Shown here: positions 1 through 8,078 of the stretch, piece by piece
How positions within the stretch are numbered: position 1 is the first letter of the stretch
Layout: every line of letters begins with the position of its first letter
Source of the DNA: Leucobacter allii
GTDB taxonomy: Bacteria > Actinomycetota > Actinomycetes > Actinomycetales > Microbacteriaceae
NCBI RefSeq assembly: GCF_022919155.1
Contig: NZ_CP095045.1
Location: 992,001 to 1,056,000 of the forward strand
DNA length: 64,000 nucleotides
Direction: 5' to 3'
Notes under the pieces: model-generated
Seen by the model: the letters and a program-made list of their open reading frames with translations, nothing else
What the model was told of the DNA's origin: nothing
The model's database searches: none
Position numbers and translations under genes: made by a program

Positions 1-1096
1 CCGCCGAGCCGCGCAGGTCCGAGACGATCGGGCGCGGGTTCGGCCGGTTCGTCATGTTGCGGTTGAGCTGCTCGAGGATCAGAACCGAGCAGCCGAGCTC
101 CTTGGCGAGCTGCTTCCCCCCGTTCGCCCAGTCCTCGAGATCCTGCTGCCGAGACACAGACCCCGGCGGCGACTTCACGAGGCCGAGGTAGTCGATCACC
201 AGCAGGCCGAGGTCGCCCTTGCGGTGCAGGGCGCGTGCGAAGCCGATGACGTCCTCCCATCGGGCGCCGGGACGGTCGAACACCTCGAGCGGGAGCGACT
301 GCACGGCGGCTTCCGCATCCCGCACCGACGCCCACCCCTGCTCCGTGAGCTGGTGGTTCTGCAGCGCCGACTGGTGGATGCCCTGCATCATCGAGATCAG
401 CCGTTTCAGGAGGTCCTTCTCGGTCATCTCGAGCGACACGTACCCGACCCGCTTCCCGAGCTCCGCGATGTGCAGGGCGAGCTGCAGGCCGAAGATCGAC
501 TTGCCGCCACCGGAGCGCGCGGCGACCGTGTAGAGGCTGCCGGGGCGGATGCCGCCGATCATCGCGTTCAGCGACGGCCACGGCGTCGGCGTGAACGGCG
601 CCGTCGTGCTCATCTCCTCCACGAGGCCCGAGAACGCGGCCCCGATCGGACGCGACTGCCGCAGCGTCCCGTCCCGCAGGTCCGCGATGAGGCCCGCAGC
701 CTTCTCCACGATGTCGCCCTCAGCATCCCCCGCAGCTGCGAGTGCCTGGATTCCCGTGGCGGCCTCGTGCAGCTTGCGGCGCTCACCGTGCCGGCGCACG
801 ATCTCCGCATACTGCATCGCCTGGTAGCCGCGCGCCTCGAGCCCGTTCACCTCATGCGTGTAGGCGTCGGTGAACTCGTGCGTCCGTCCCGCCGCGATCT
901 TCCGATCGTTGACGGTGATCGGGGAGACGGTATCCCCACGGTCGGCGACGTCGCACATGATCGAGAACATGGCCGCGTTGCGGGGGACCGCGAAGTCCGT
1001 CTCGCGGATGATCTGCCGCACCTCCCAGACGCGGGACGGTTCGGCGAACACGGCGCAGAGCATGTACCCCTCGGTGAGGGGGTCGTACTCGATCAC
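1..1096 (-). CDS. Phage DnaB-like replicative helicase (3' end outside window)
   Basis: ATP-driven replicative helicase that would unwind phage DNA at the fork. About 365 residues are visible. The N-terminal helical domain is followed by a RecA-like domain with Walker A (ARSGGGKS, about residues 193-200) and Walker B (LLVIDYL, about 298-304), then QLNRNM near the window edge, as in the DnaB family. It starts with GTG at 1096, sharing four bases with the stop of the gene upstream, so translation is probably coupled. It is the most downstream visible gene of the leftward phage operon. The C-terminus is beyond position 1, so completeness cannot be judged. Family assignment is firm; its phage rather than host role follows from context. 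Confidence 0.9.
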   Translation of the reverse strand, partial: MIEYDPLTEGYMLCAVFAEPSRVWEVRQIIRETDFAVPRNAAMFSIMCDVADRGDTVSPITVNDRKIAAGRTHEFTDAYTHEVNGLEARGYQAMQYAEIVRRHGERRKLHEAATGIQALAAAGDAEGDIVEKAAGLIADLRDGTLRQSRPIGAAFSGLVEEMSTTAPFTPTPWPSLNAMIGGIRPGSLYTVAARSGGGKSIFGLQLALHIAELGKRVGYVSLEMTEKDLLKRLISMMQGIHQSALQNHQLTEQGWASVRDAEAAVQSLPLEVFDRPGARWEDVIGFARALHRKGDLGLLVIDYLGLVKSPPGSVSRQQDLEDWANGGKQLAKELGCSVLILEQLNRNMTNRPNPRPIVSDLRGSA

Positions 1097-1440
1097 GGCA
1101 GGTCTCCGTCCTCGATGATCTGGATGATGTCGGCGGGCATCACGGGGTAGCGGGAGCGCGTGTAGTGGCGGGTGATCGCGATCCGCGCGTCCTCGAACGC
1201 GAATCCGAACGGGGCGAGGGCTTCCCACCATGCGGCGGCCTCGTACTCGCCCCGGTCGCGGCCGTCGAGCGCGGCCGCCCAGGCGAGGAGCCGGTAGCAG
1301 TCGCGTGCGTCCTGGATCAGGGGCCGCTCATCGGTCGGCCCGAGAGGCGACACGGGCTGCAGGGCCCGCACCCGGTCGCCCTCGGTGGTCGCGAACGCGG
1401 CACGCTGCGCATGGGTCAGTGGGTCAGGCGCCGAGCTCAC
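1093..1440 (-). CDS. Small phage replication-module protein of unknown function
   Basis: 115-residue protein between an initiator-like protein and the helicase, the usual place for a helicase loader or replisome organiser; that role is inferred from position only. No catalytic motif is visible. The middle is rich in aromatic and acidic residues and the C-terminus contains RHYTRSRYPVMPADI, a pattern I associate with small actinophage proteins next to DnaB. GTG at 1440 was chosen because a GGAGGGGG ribosome site lies about 7 bases before it; an ATG further upstream at 1515 would lie deep inside the previous gene. It overlaps the upstream gene by 17 bases and the helicase by 4. Confidence 0.6.
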   Translation of the reverse strand: MSSAPDPLTHAQRAAFATTEGDRVRALQPVSPLGPTDERPLIQDARDCYRLLAWAAALDGRDRGEYEAAAWWEALAPFGFAFEDARIAITRHYTRSRYPVMPADIIQIIEDGDLP

Positions 1441-2137
1441 GCTGCACCCCCTCCGCACCGAGGCCTCGGAGGCGGGCCTCCATGCGCTCCACTGCTGTCC
1501 CGCCGGGTGCAGCACGCTGGGGGAGCGGGCCGTTGTCCCACGCCTCAGCGTTCAGCCACGACGCCGGGTACTTCGTGAACGCCTGCACCCTGTTCGGGTC
1601 GTCGCGGTATGCGATCGCGGCAGCGACCAGTACCTCGTGGGAGGTCTTCTTGAGCGCGGTCCGATAGGCCGTTCGAGCGCGACCCTTGTCCTTCTTGAGC
1701 GGGTAGGCCTTCCACCAGTCCTCGAAGGAGTGCGCACTTTGCGCATGCGCAGATGCGCATGTATCTACCTCAGAACTATCTACCTCTATAAGAGGTACAG
1801 ATGTCGCTTCCTGCACGGGGGCCCTGCACTCAGTGCCCACCCCCTGTGCAGCGTGTGCACGGGGGCGGTTCGAAAGGACGTACTCGCTCGAAAGGCGAGC
1901 GCCGCCGTCGCTGATCCGCTCGAGGCGTTCGACGACTCCGAGATTCTCGAGCTCCGTCAGGGCATATGACACCGAGCGAACTGAGCATCGAGCTTCAAGC
2001 GCGATCGTGGCCCGCGACGGAATGACGGCTTCGAGGCCACCTCGCGACGCCAGAGAGCCGAACACCATGATCGCGGTCGCGCTGACCTTTGGGTCGCGGA
2101 TCATCCAGGTCGGGATCGCTGCGAATCCTTCTGCCAT
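1424..2137 (-). CDS. Phage winged-helix protein, replication initiator-like
   Basis: 237-residue protein whose first about 95 residues look like a winged helix-turn-helix of the HTH_36 or replication-initiator kind (MAEGFAAIPTWMIRDPKVS, then a helix pair around SRATIALEARCSVRSVSYAL). A polar linker follows, and then a second domain with FEDWWKAYPLKKDKGRA, a segment common in phage replication proteins upstream of DnaB. It probably binds the phage origin and recruits the helicase; this is inference from architecture and position. ATG at 2137 was preferred over ATG 2146 because AGGAAGGAG is spaced correctly only from 2137. It lies five bases after the HNH gene. Confidence 0.65.
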   Translation of the reverse strand: MAEGFAAIPTWMIRDPKVSATAIMVFGSLASRGGLEAVIPSRATIALEARCSVRSVSYALTELENLGVVERLERISDGGARLSSEYVLSNRPRAHAAQGVGTECRAPVQEATSVPLIEVDSSEVDTCASAHAQSAHSFEDWWKAYPLKKDKGRARTAYRTALKKTSHEVLVAAAIAYRDDPNRVQAFTKYPASWLNAEAWDNGPLPQRAAPGGTAVERMEARLRGLGAEGVQRELGA

Positions 2138-2142
2138 CTCTC

Positions 2143-2508
2143 TCATCTCCTTCCTGCTGTTGGTGGACGGTCCGTCTTCCCGCCCTCGTCGTCGAGCCAC
2201 CACGACCGCCCCCCAAGATCCACGAACGGGATCTCGTTCTCGTGGCGGCGCTCATGCCGACTGATCGCCCACCCCGGCGGAGCCACCCCCTGATGCGCGA
2301 CCCCATGGCACTCGCCCGTGTTGTGATTCCCGGCCCCGTCGAGGTGGAGCAGATTCGCGAGATTGTGCCGGCCACCCCTGGACAGGAACCGGCGGTGATG
2401 GATCTCCGTCGCCACCCGCCCACAGCCGGCCTCACAGAGACCGCCGGAGCGCTCCTCGAGCGCCCGAACCGTCTTCTCCGGCATGCGCCCGCTCTGTCGA
2501 TTGCTCAC
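2143..2508 (-). CDS. HNH endonuclease-like protein
   Basis: 121-residue protein with a zinc-finger-like C-x3-C (CEAGC) followed by EIHHRRFLSRGG, NLANLLHL and HNTGECHG, the spacing of an HNH nuclease core. The HH pair and the later N and H residues would form the metal site. HNH proteins in phages act in packaging, recombination or as homing nucleases; which applies here is not visible. The GTG at 2508 overlaps the stop of the upstream gene by four bases (GTGA). An ATG at 2484 is an alternative start that leaves the domain intact. The gene sits inside the replication operon rather than beside terminase genes. Confidence 0.75.
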   Translation of the reverse strand: MSNRQSGRMPEKTVRALEERSGGLCEAGCGRVATEIHHRRFLSRGGRHNLANLLHLDGAGNHNTGECHGVAHQGVAPPGWAISRHERRHENEIPFVDLGGRSWWLDDEGGKTDRPPTAGRR

Positions 2509-2684
2509 GAGAACACCGCCGATTTCTCGACCCGGAACTCGTGCACCCCGGCCCACCGCATCCGATTCATCGCATGCAGCGCCTCCAGCGTGAGCAGCCC
2601 GTCCCGCGTCTTGCTCTCCACCCGCCACGGCTGCGGCTCCCCATCGACACGGACCACATCACCGGCATGAACCTCCTGCAGCAT
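2505..2684 (-). CDS. Small phage protein, 59 residues
   Basis: Short protein with the opening [20 protein letters not shown] and alternating hydrophobic and charged residues, suggesting a small beta-barrel, perhaps SH3- or OB-like (inference). No family is recognised. The gene is supported by context: its ATG overlaps the stop of the upstream gene (ATGA at 2684), and its stop overlaps the GTG of the HNH gene, so it continues an unbroken chain of coupled genes. It is too small for function to be inferred from sequence alone. Confidence 0.55.
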   Translation of the reverse strand: MLQEVHAGDVVRVDGEPQPWRVESKTRDGLLTLEALHAMNRMRWAGVHEFRVEKSAVFS

Positions 2685-3130
2685 CACGGCCTCCTCGGAC
2701 TCGAAGCCAACTGGTAGGTCGCGAGGACGAGCTTCGACTGCGTCTGCAGGCTCGACTTCCGTGAATCGACAAGATCCGCGAGCCCCTTCGCGTACCGGTA
2801 GGCAATCTGCGCCGCCGCTTCTTCTGCCCGTTCCGGCTCGGTTGCACGGTCCACCGCCGCGGTACGCTCCGCAGCGTTCTTGCCCTCCGCACTGACCTGC
2901 GCCCGCGACTTCGCCCGCAGCAGCACCTCGGACGCGTCCCCGCGCACCCGGTCGGCCTCCTTCACGATCCACAGCGCCTTATTCGCGACAGAATCGACGA
3001 GCTCGAGCTGGTGGATGATCTGGTCCGGGGTGCGGACCACGCCCGGGGCGGGCGGCTCGATCGCGATTTCCTTCCGCATCTTCGCCACCCACCCCTCAAC
3101 CTCGGCAGCGGTATGCGGCTGCTCGCTCAC
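2684..3130 (-). CDS. Alpha-helical phage protein of unknown function
   Basis: 148-residue, largely helical protein rich in Ala, Glu, Arg and Lys with heptad-like stretches ([19 protein letters not shown] and later [10 protein letters not shown]), suggesting a coiled coil. No enzyme motif or membrane segment is seen. It follows the Bet annealing protein with a GTGA overlap at 3130-3127 and is coupled to the next small gene by ATGA. The position directly after the recombinase suggests an accessory role in recombination or replication, but nothing in the sequence shows this. Confidence 0.6.
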   Translation of the reverse strand: MSEQPHTAAEVEGWVAKMRKEIAIEPPAPGVVRTPDQIIHQLELVDSVANKALWIVKEADRVRGDASEVLLRAKSRAQVSAEGKNAAERTAAVDRATEPERAEEAAAQIAYRYAKGLADLVDSRKSSLQTQSKLVLATYQLASSPRRP

Positions 3131-4008
3131 GCCCCACCTCGCGCCAGAATCTCGGCCTTCGACTCGCGGAGAACCTGATCGAGCGTGAGGTCCTCGACGA
3201 GCACGGCGCGCAGGAGACCCGCAGCGCGCGCCTCACCATGGAGCTCGCGCAGACCGTTGATGCCCGCCTCCGCGTCGTCGTCCTGCAGGCACGCCTGGAT
3301 TCGGTTCACCCAGTCAGCCCGGTCGAACTCCGGTGCCGCAGGGGTCTCCGGCGCCGGCTCGTCCATCAGCTCGCCCTGCACTGTCTCGGGCTCGGCGTCG
3401 GGCCGCGGCGCCGGCCGCGGAGCACGCTGCTGCGCGGGGCGCGGTGCCGCCTGATCCATCTCCTCGGAGCTGTACAGGCCGGACAGGTCCTGCGGGAACG
3501 CCTTCCGCAGGGCGAGCATCTCCGCACACTTCGCGAGCATGAGGGCAGGCATCTTCTGCCACATCGGCCCGCCCGCCGAGTACGCCTTGAAGGTAGCCAC
3601 CGCGAACAACGGCTCACGGAACGATCGCCGATACACCCCGACCCGGGCGGCGGCCGGCGGCTTCGAATCGTCGAGCCACACGTCCACCCACGTCATGCCG
3701 TCGGCCGTCCACTGGGCGGACGTCTGACCCTCATACTCGCCCGAGCGCTCGGCGACGAGGCGGGCACCATCGATCGAGATCTGGATGCCCCACTTCCCGC
3801 CACGCTCGATCGCATAGATCTGGCGAGCGATTGGGTCGAGCCCGGTGCGCTGGCAGTGCGCGAGAAACGCCTCCACCGTTGCCCGCGGCGCAAGCTGCCG
3901 ATTCTGCCCGCGCCCCGAGACGAGGCCGGCAGCCTCGACGAGCGCGGCCTCCTGTGGGGTCCACTGCGCCGGATCTCCCTGTGCGGGGAGTGCGAGTGCG
4001 GTACTCAT
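3127..4008 (-). CDS. bet: Bet/RecT-type single-strand annealing protein
   Basis: 293-residue protein matching the phage recombination protein Bet family. It would coat single-stranded DNA made by the neighbouring exonuclease and anneal it to a complementary strand. Family-like signatures include [20 protein letters not shown], the [16 protein letters not shown] segment and [18 protein letters not shown]. The C-terminal third has a Pro/Ala/Arg-rich linker (around residues 195-220) and an acidic tail, a variable region in this family. ATG at 4008 shares four bases with the stop of the exonuclease, and its own stop overlaps the next gene, so exonuclease and annealing protein form a coupled recombination pair. 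Confidence 0.9.
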   Translation of the reverse strand: MSTALALPAQGDPAQWTPQEAALVEAAGLVSGRGQNRQLAPRATVEAFLAHCQRTGLDPIARQIYAIERGGKWGIQISIDGARLVAERSGEYEGQTSAQWTADGMTWVDVWLDDSKPPAAARVGVYRRSFREPLFAVATFKAYSAGGPMWQKMPALMLAKCAEMLALRKAFPQDLSGLYSSEEMDQAAPRPAQQRAPRPAPRPDAEPETVQGELMDEPAPETPAAPEFDRADWVNRIQACLQDDDAEAGINGLRELHGEARAAGLLRAVLVEDLTLDQVLRESKAEILARGGA

Positions 4009-5030
4009 GCCTTCTGCTCCTTCGTCTGCTTCCCAGCGGTCACGGTCGCCCGCGCCGCCGTCCCCTTCGTGACCACAGCCACGCTCTTCGTATGTGCGTC
4101 CGCGAGCTCGTCCCACGCGGCCTGCAGCTTCGCCACACGCTTGATCGCGCGCTGCAGCTGCGCGAACTCCTTCGGATGCGCCGCCTGTGCTGCCTCGAGG
4201 TCGACGACCTCCTCGACGGTCTCCGTACCCGGACGGGCCGGCGTGATCGTGACCCGAGCGAGCGGGGACTCCTGCGAGATCCCCAGATCGATGAGGGCCG
4301 CGTAGGACGACTTCTTGAGCGCCGCCCACTGCTTCTCCTCGTCCAGCGCGCGGAGGTAGTTAACCGCGTGCGTGTCGACTTCCTCGTTGAGGGCCGGTGC
4401 GACGTCGCTGTCCATCGCGGCGAGCACCATGTCAGCGACCTCGACGAGCTCGGCGATCATGCCCTCGTCACGCGGGAACCACTCCCGCGAGCGCGGCCCC
4501 GGCCGGAAATCGCCCGGATTGCCGAGGCGCTGCTCCACGTTCAGCCAGCACCCGGTCGCGCCGATGACGTAGCAGCACCACTGCATCTGCCACTCGTACC
4601 CGGCCGCATCGAGCGCGGGCGAGCCCTTCGGCAGCGGCTTGCCGGACGTCTTGATCTCGTCGAGCACGATGCCGCCGTCGAAGTCGACCGAAAGGCCGTC
4701 CGGGGACGCGAGGTGCCGCGAGTTGCCGGCGGCGTGGAATACTCGGGACTCCGGGACCACCCCGTACCCCGCGAGATCCGCGGCGATGACCGGCTCCCGC
4801 TCCTTCCCCCACTCCGTGTAGGCGTTGCCCGTGAACGAGTCGCCGTCGCGCTTCTGCCGGACGAGGTCCTGGATCGCGACTTGCCGGTTCGACGCGGTCA
4901 TGATCTTCGCGAGCTCGGTCGCGGTCACACCCTGGCGCCGCTCGGCGAGCCACGCCTCCCGGTCCTGGTCCGACGCCCCGGCGCGGGCCTCGAGATCCGC
5001 GAGCGCCGGCTCCATGAACGTGGCGCTCAC
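4005..5030 (-). CDS. YqaJ-type phage recombination exonuclease
   Basis: 341-residue protein of the YqaJ / lambda-exonuclease-like PD-(D/E)XK group, which resects double-stranded ends to give the strand used by Bet. Seen in sequence: [18 protein letters not shown] near the start, the TEWGKEREP motif, [23 protein letters not shown] (the D and E-x-K catalytic residues) and [14 protein letters not shown], which contains the conserved Q. The C-terminal 120 residues form a helical extension seen in actinophage members. The GTG at 5030 overlaps the upstream stop (GTGA) with AGGAG almost touching it; ATG at 5015 is an alternative with better spacing. Confidence 0.88.
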   Translation of the reverse strand: MSATFMEPALADLEARAGASDQDREAWLAERRQGVTATELAKIMTASNRQVAIQDLVRQKRDGDSFTGNAYTEWGKEREPVIAADLAGYGVVPESRVFHAAGNSRHLASPDGLSVDFDGGIVLDEIKTSGKPLPKGSPALDAAGYEWQMQWCCYVIGATGCWLNVEQRLGNPGDFRPGPRSREWFPRDEGMIAELVEVADMVLAAMDSDVAPALNEEVDTHAVNYLRALDEEKQWAALKKSSYAALIDLGISQESPLARVTITPARPGTETVEEVVDLEAAQAAHPKEFAQLQRAIKRVAKLQAAWDELADAHTKSVAVVTKGTAARATVTAGKQTKEQKA

Positions 5031-5353
5031 TCCTGATCACCACCCTCGACGATCTCGAGCTTCGGCTGCTCGATCTCGTCGATCGGGAGCGGCTCGTTCC
5101 CCGTGCGCTTCGCGTACCGGTCGCGGAGCAACTGCCGCACCGTGGCCGCGTCGTCCCCGTCCACCGGCTCGATCTGCTTGACCCGAACCGTCGCAGTGCG
5201 CTGGCCGTCGTTCATGTCCTCCACGACGGTGTGCCCGCTGACCACGACCACTGCGACGATGTCGGCGGGCTGGTGGCCCTTGAAGTGGGCTTCGTGATCC
5301 TGCAGGCCGTCGAGCTCTTCGTCGGGACGCTTGGACGTGTACTTGAGAACCAT
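5027..5353 (-). CDS. Phage protein of unknown function, 108 residues
   Basis: Acidic 108-residue protein with a run of Val (IVAVVVVSGHTVVEDM) that looks like a buried beta strand rather than a membrane span. It contains TATVRVKQIEPVDG and a helical C-terminus. No recognised family. ATG at 5353 was chosen because GGAAGGAA lies seven bases upstream; that codon shares one base with the stop of the RuvC-like gene (TGATG). Placed just before the exonuclease and Bet, it may be an accessory or inhibitor of host nucleases, in the place of a Gam-like protein, but there is no sequence proof. Confidence 0.55.
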   Translation of the reverse strand: MVLKYTSKRPDEELDGLQDHEAHFKGHQPADIVAVVVVSGHTVVEDMNDGQRTATVRVKQIEPVDGDDAATVRQLLRDRYAKRTGNEPLPIDEIEQPKLEIVEGGDQE

Positions 5354-5937
5354 CAGTTCATTCCTTCCGTGGATGTTTCGGGCCACCGGACAGCGGCCAC
5401 GGCCTGCACCCGCTGCGGGGTGGAGGGGTCGATGGGGGAGCCGAGATGACGGGCTCCCATGCGGGCGACGGCGAGCGCGTCCGCGATGTCAGAGTTCGTG
5501 ATGTCGAGGTGAGGGAAGTCGGCCCGGGTCGCGGCGACGATCTCCGACTTCGACGGCCCCTTCCTCGGGTCCGCGACAGGGAAGTGGCCGGCGGCGTATT
5601 TCGCCCGGGTGCGGGGGAACGCTTGCGCGATCACGTGCCCGCGTCCGTGGAGTTCGGAGATGACCTGCCACCAGAGGCCGGCCCGCTCGTGCGGCTTCCC
5701 GAACCGCGACCCATGTGAGGGGGCCTCGACGACGACGAGCGACCGGTCAAGGGGGACGTGGCTGATGATCCCGCGGCGTGCGAGGCCGATGCGGGCGAGC
5801 ACCTCCACGAGCGGAGCGTCCTTCGCTCCGGAGGTGCGAACCCGCTCGAGGCGGATAATGCCGGTGTCGAGCGACAGTGCCGCGACCCCGGTACTGGTGA
5901 GCGACAGGTCGAGTCCGACGACGTGGCGGATCTTCAC
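5353..5937 (-). CDS. RuvC-like resolvase or phage crossover-junction nuclease
   Basis: 194-residue protein with a RuvC/RNase H fold. The first acidic residue is in HVVGLDLSLTSTGVA, the second in VVVEAPSHGSRFG, and the C-terminal acidic pair is in DITNSDIADALAVARMG, matching the D-E-D-D catalytic layout of RuvC-like nucleases. It would cut Holliday junctions or branched replication intermediates before packaging. It lies in the same leftward operon as the exonuclease and annealing protein, completing a resection, annealing and resolution set. ATG at 5937 is five bases from the stop of the small membrane gene upstream. Confidence 0.8.
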   Translation of the reverse strand: MKIRHVVGLDLSLTSTGVAALSLDTGIIRLERVRTSGAKDAPLVEVLARIGLARRGIISHVPLDRSLVVVEAPSHGSRFGKPHERAGLWWQVISELHGRGHVIAQAFPRTRAKYAAGHFPVADPRKGPSKSEIVAATRADFPHLDITNSDIADALAVARMGARHLGSPIDPSTPQRVQAVAAVRWPETSTEGMN

Positions 5938-5941
5938 CGGG

Positions 5942-6136
5942 TCACCGCCTGTCGGATCGCTGCGACCAGTCGGCCCAGCCAGCTATGCACAGGCACGCGC
6001 CGGCGAGCAGACCCATCAGCAACAGGACCCCCTGCAGGAGCGGCGGCAAGACCCAGAACGGGCCGGTCATGGCGAGCAGCGCCGACATGGCGGTGAGCAG
6101 GCACAGGAGCCGCCACACGATCCGCGTCCAATCCAT
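5942..6136 (-). CDS. Small phage membrane protein, two hydrophobic segments
   Basis: 64-residue protein made almost wholly of two hydrophobic helices (about residues 7-25 and 29-53: LLCLLTAMSALLAMTGPF, then LPPLLQGVLLLMGLLAGACL) with a short charged tail WADWSQRSDRR. It resembles a two-span inner-membrane protein with both ends inside. No family is recognised. It is in the early operon, six bases after another small membrane gene and five before the RuvC-like gene. Early phage membrane proteins often act in superinfection exclusion or inhibit host envelope processes; this is only a possibility here. Confidence 0.5.
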   Translation of the reverse strand: MDWTRIVWRLLCLLTAMSALLAMTGPFWVLPPLLQGVLLLMGLLAGACLCIAGWADWSQRSDRR

Positions 6137-6142
6137 GCGCGG

Positions 6143-6448
6143 TCACCGCTCGTCGCCCTGCTGCTGCTGCTGCTCGGCGTGCGCGATGCGCCGCTCCTCC
6201 TCGCAGTCGGGGCACCCGCACGACCCGCGTCGCCGAATCTCCGAGATGAGCCGGCGGCCCGCTTCCGAATCGGCGCGCACAGCGACCGGCTCGACCGACG
6301 CCGTGAATGCGTCCATCGCGAGCTGCAACGCTTCCTCCATAGCCCGCTGCCGTCGGCGAGCTCGGAGACGATCAATGAACAGCAATACGAGCAGGGTGAT
6401 GGCGCCGAGCATGGCGATGAGCGCCAGCACGCTGATGACGAGCTCCAT
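6143..6448 (-). CDS. Small membrane protein with cytoplasmic CxCxxC motif
   Basis: 101-residue protein: one N-terminal membrane helix (about residues 3-25, VISVLALIAMLGAITLLVLLF), a basic stop-transfer stretch (RLRARRRQR), an amphipathic helix, and a C-terminal CGCPDCEEE motif that could bind zinc or another metal. The tail has five Gln in a row. The likely topology is N-out, C-in. SD GGAAGGAA precedes ATG 6448 at a good distance. It heads a block of two tiny membrane genes in the phage early operon. No family known to me; function unknown. Confidence 0.55.
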   Translation of the reverse strand: MELVISVLALIAMLGAITLLVLLFIDRLRARRRQRAMEEALQLAMDAFTASVEPVAVRADSEAGRRLISEIRRRGSCGCPDCEEERRIAHAEQQQQQGDER

Positions 6449-6534
6449 GAGATTGGTTTCCTTCCGAAATTGGGTATGCAGTAGCCAGGCCTCGCCCTGA
6501 ACGGAGCGAACGCGAGGCAGGAGAAAAGGGGGTG
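6449..6534. other. Short non-coding gap in the phage early operon
   Basis: 86 bases between the excisionase-like gene and the small membrane gene. It contains the ribosome site of the latter (GGAAGGAA around 6458-6465) and an inverted repeat with arms GCCTCGC and GCGAGGC that could form a weak 7-bp hairpin on the leftward transcript. No T-run follows, so it is not a convincing terminator. Confidence 0.4.
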
Positions 6535-6837
6535 CTAGGAGGTCATCCCGACGGGCAGACGCCCGATCCAGTCGATGACGTCACCCTTGAGGTAGCGGAC
6601 GGCGCCGCCGAGTTTCCGCCAGGGAGGACCGACCATCTCGTCGACCGGCTTCCCCTTGTCCTTCGTACGCCACTCCGCGAGCGTGGCGACCTTGATGTCG
6701 TCGAGCACAGCGGACAGTGTCGCCGGCGACATCAGGTCCGGGGCGTCCTCGAGCAGCGCGGGCGCGGCCGCCTCTACCTCCGGGGGTTCAGGCTCGGGAT
6801 CGACGGCGCTCACGAGCTGAACGACTGGCGCACTCAC
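6535..6837 (-). CDS. Small HTH protein, excisionase-like
   Basis: 100-residue protein. The N-terminal 35 residues are low-complexity (Pro, Glu, Ala). The remainder (LSAVLDDIKVATLAEWRTKDKGKPV, then GPPWRKLGGAVRYLKGDVIDWIG) has the layout of a MerR-type winged helix found in excisionases and HTH_17 proteins: helix, turn, helix, then a strand with the pattern xxGxxxRYxxxDVxxW. It probably binds phage DNA, as an excisionase or an early regulator. The GTG at 6837 overlaps the antirepressor stop (GTGA), so the two are co-translated. Domain call fairly firm, precise role open. Confidence 0.65.
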   Translation of the reverse strand: MSAPVVQLVSAVDPEPEPPEVEAAAPALLEDAPDLMSPATLSAVLDDIKVATLAEWRTKDKGKPVDEMVGPPWRKLGGAVRYLKGDVIDWIGRLPVGMTS

Positions 6838-7598
6838 GGCGTCACCTCGATCAGCGGTTCCGCGCCTCCGAAGAACTCGCGCAGCTGCCCGAGCCCCTCG
6901 ACCGTCACGCGCACGGTGGGAGCGTCGAGCACCCGCTCACCCGTCCGCGGGTGGAAGTGCGACCCCGCGTACTCGGCGAGTAGGCCAGCGTTGATCTTGT
7001 CCTGCTTCCCCGTCCAGATCCCGGACCGCTTGAAGATCCATCCCATCCCGGCGAGCTGCTGGAACAGGAGTCGCGGCCCGGTCTGGCAGCCCGCCGAGGC
7101 GAGCAGCTTCCCAGCGTCCGTGACCGTGTACGTGCCCGAGCTATCCGCCAGTTGGTCCCAAGACTCAGCGCGCGGCGTTAGCGCGGCGACATCCGCCGTG
7201 AGTGCCTCAACTCGGGCAACCGTGATCGCGAGAGCCTGGTGCACGATCTCGTCCTCAGAGAGCGCCTCCTGCGCGCCGTAGGAACCGGTGCGGCGGATCT
7301 GCGGGAGCACAGCCCCGGTGACCCAGCGCTTGAACGCGCGGGCTTCCGGCTTCCGGCTGAGGAGCACGACCTCGTACATGCCTGCTTCCGAGACGATCGT
7401 CATCTGCTGACGACCACCAGGGGTGTCCGCAGTATGGATACCCTTCACGTCGTCGTCGAGGCGGGCGGCCACGTTACCGACGTTGCTGATCTCGAGCACG
7501 TTGCAGAGATCTGCGAGCACGAACCACGGATCACCTTCCAGGACGATGACACGCACGTGGTGCTCGCCGAAATCGAACGGTACGATCTGATTGGACAT
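6834..7598 (-). CDS. Phage antirepressor, BRO-N plus KilAC-type domains
   Basis: 254-residue protein. The N-terminal BRO-N domain (about residues 5-105) has VRVIVLEGDPWFVLADLCNVL, an LDDDVKG segment, MTIVSEAGMYEVVLLSRKPEA and FKRWVTGAVLPQIRRTGSYG, all typical. A helical linker leads to a KilAC/ANT-like C-terminal domain (AGKLLASAGCQTGPRLLFQQLAGMGWIFKRSGIW, and GRTGERV-like HPRTGERVLD). Such proteins counter phage repressors during induction. ATG 7598 was chosen because AGGAAGCAGGAAG lies just upstream. It is followed by the excisionase-like gene with a four-base overlap. Confidence 0.9.
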   Translation of the reverse strand: MSNQIVPFDFGEHHVRVIVLEGDPWFVLADLCNVLEISNVGNVAARLDDDVKGIHTADTPGGRQQMTIVSEAGMYEVVLLSRKPEARAFKRWVTGAVLPQIRRTGSYGAQEALSEDEIVHQALAITVARVEALTADVAALTPRAESWDQLADSSGTYTVTDAGKLLASAGCQTGPRLLFQQLAGMGWIFKRSGIWTGKQDKINAGLLAEYAGSHFHPRTGERVLDAPTVRVTVEGLGQLREFFGGAEPLIEVTP

Positions 7599-7625
7599 TG
7601 GGCTTCCTGCTTCCTGGTGTTCTCG

Positions 7626-7656
7626 CCTCGCCGGTGCAACGGCGAGGCATCTTTTG
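7626..7656 (+). terminator. Terminator-like hairpin upstream of a rightward small gene
   Basis: Perfect 9-bp stem (GCCTCGCCG and CGGCGAGGC, loop GTGCAA) followed on the + strand by ATCTTTT. It is oriented for rightward transcripts and lies about 18 bases before GTG 7674. Position may be off by one base. It could end antisense transcription, or attenuate the following gene. Confidence 0.45.
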
Positions 7657-7673
7657 CTGAAGAGAGGCAATCA

Positions 7674-8078
7674 GTGGATTGGTGGGATTGGGCTCGATGG
7701 GCTGGCACATCCCTGATCGCGATCGGAGCGCTCATCCTCGGAATCCGAGCCGAGCTGAGGATGCGATACCGCGAGCTCTGGGTAGTTACCGACGGTCACA
7801 CCACGCGCTTCATCAACCGGACTGGCGAAGACGCGCAGCGAGTACATGTCGAAGTGTTCGGAGGCCACGTTGGATCTGGGCGTCCGTTACACGACCATGT
7901 CGACGCAGACGGGGAGTTCAAGATGGTCCTCGTGCCTACTGACGGGGAATCGCTTGCGTATCGCATTAGCTGGACTCGTCCTCGGAACGGGAAGCGGCAT
8001 CATCAGCGCTCTCGGAACGCGCCGACTTGGCGACATGTACCGGAGGAAGCAACGCCCTGGACCGCATCTCGGACTTGA
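7674..8078 (+). CDS. Small rightward membrane-anchored phage protein, unknown function
   Basis: 134-residue protein: one N-terminal membrane helix (TSLIAIGALILGI, about residues 12-24) followed by a soluble domain with beta-like segments (RELWVVTDGHTTRFINRTGED, VHVEVFGGHVGSG, GEFKMVLVPTDGESLAYRISW) and a basic tail. SD AGAGAGG lies six bases before the GTG. It is transcribed against the early operon, and its last 113 bases overlap a leftward gene tail to tail. No family recognised. The domain after the anchor looks like a small extracytoplasmic beta sandwich (inference). It could be a lysogeny-expressed surface or exclusion protein; a chance open frame is possible. Confidence 0.45.
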   Translation: MDWWDWARWAGTSLIAIGALILGIRAELRMRYRELWVVTDGHTTRFINRTGEDAQRVHVEVFGGHVGSGRPLHDHVDADGEFKMVLVPTDGESLAYRISWTRPRNGKRHHQRSRNAPTWRHVPEEATPWTASRT

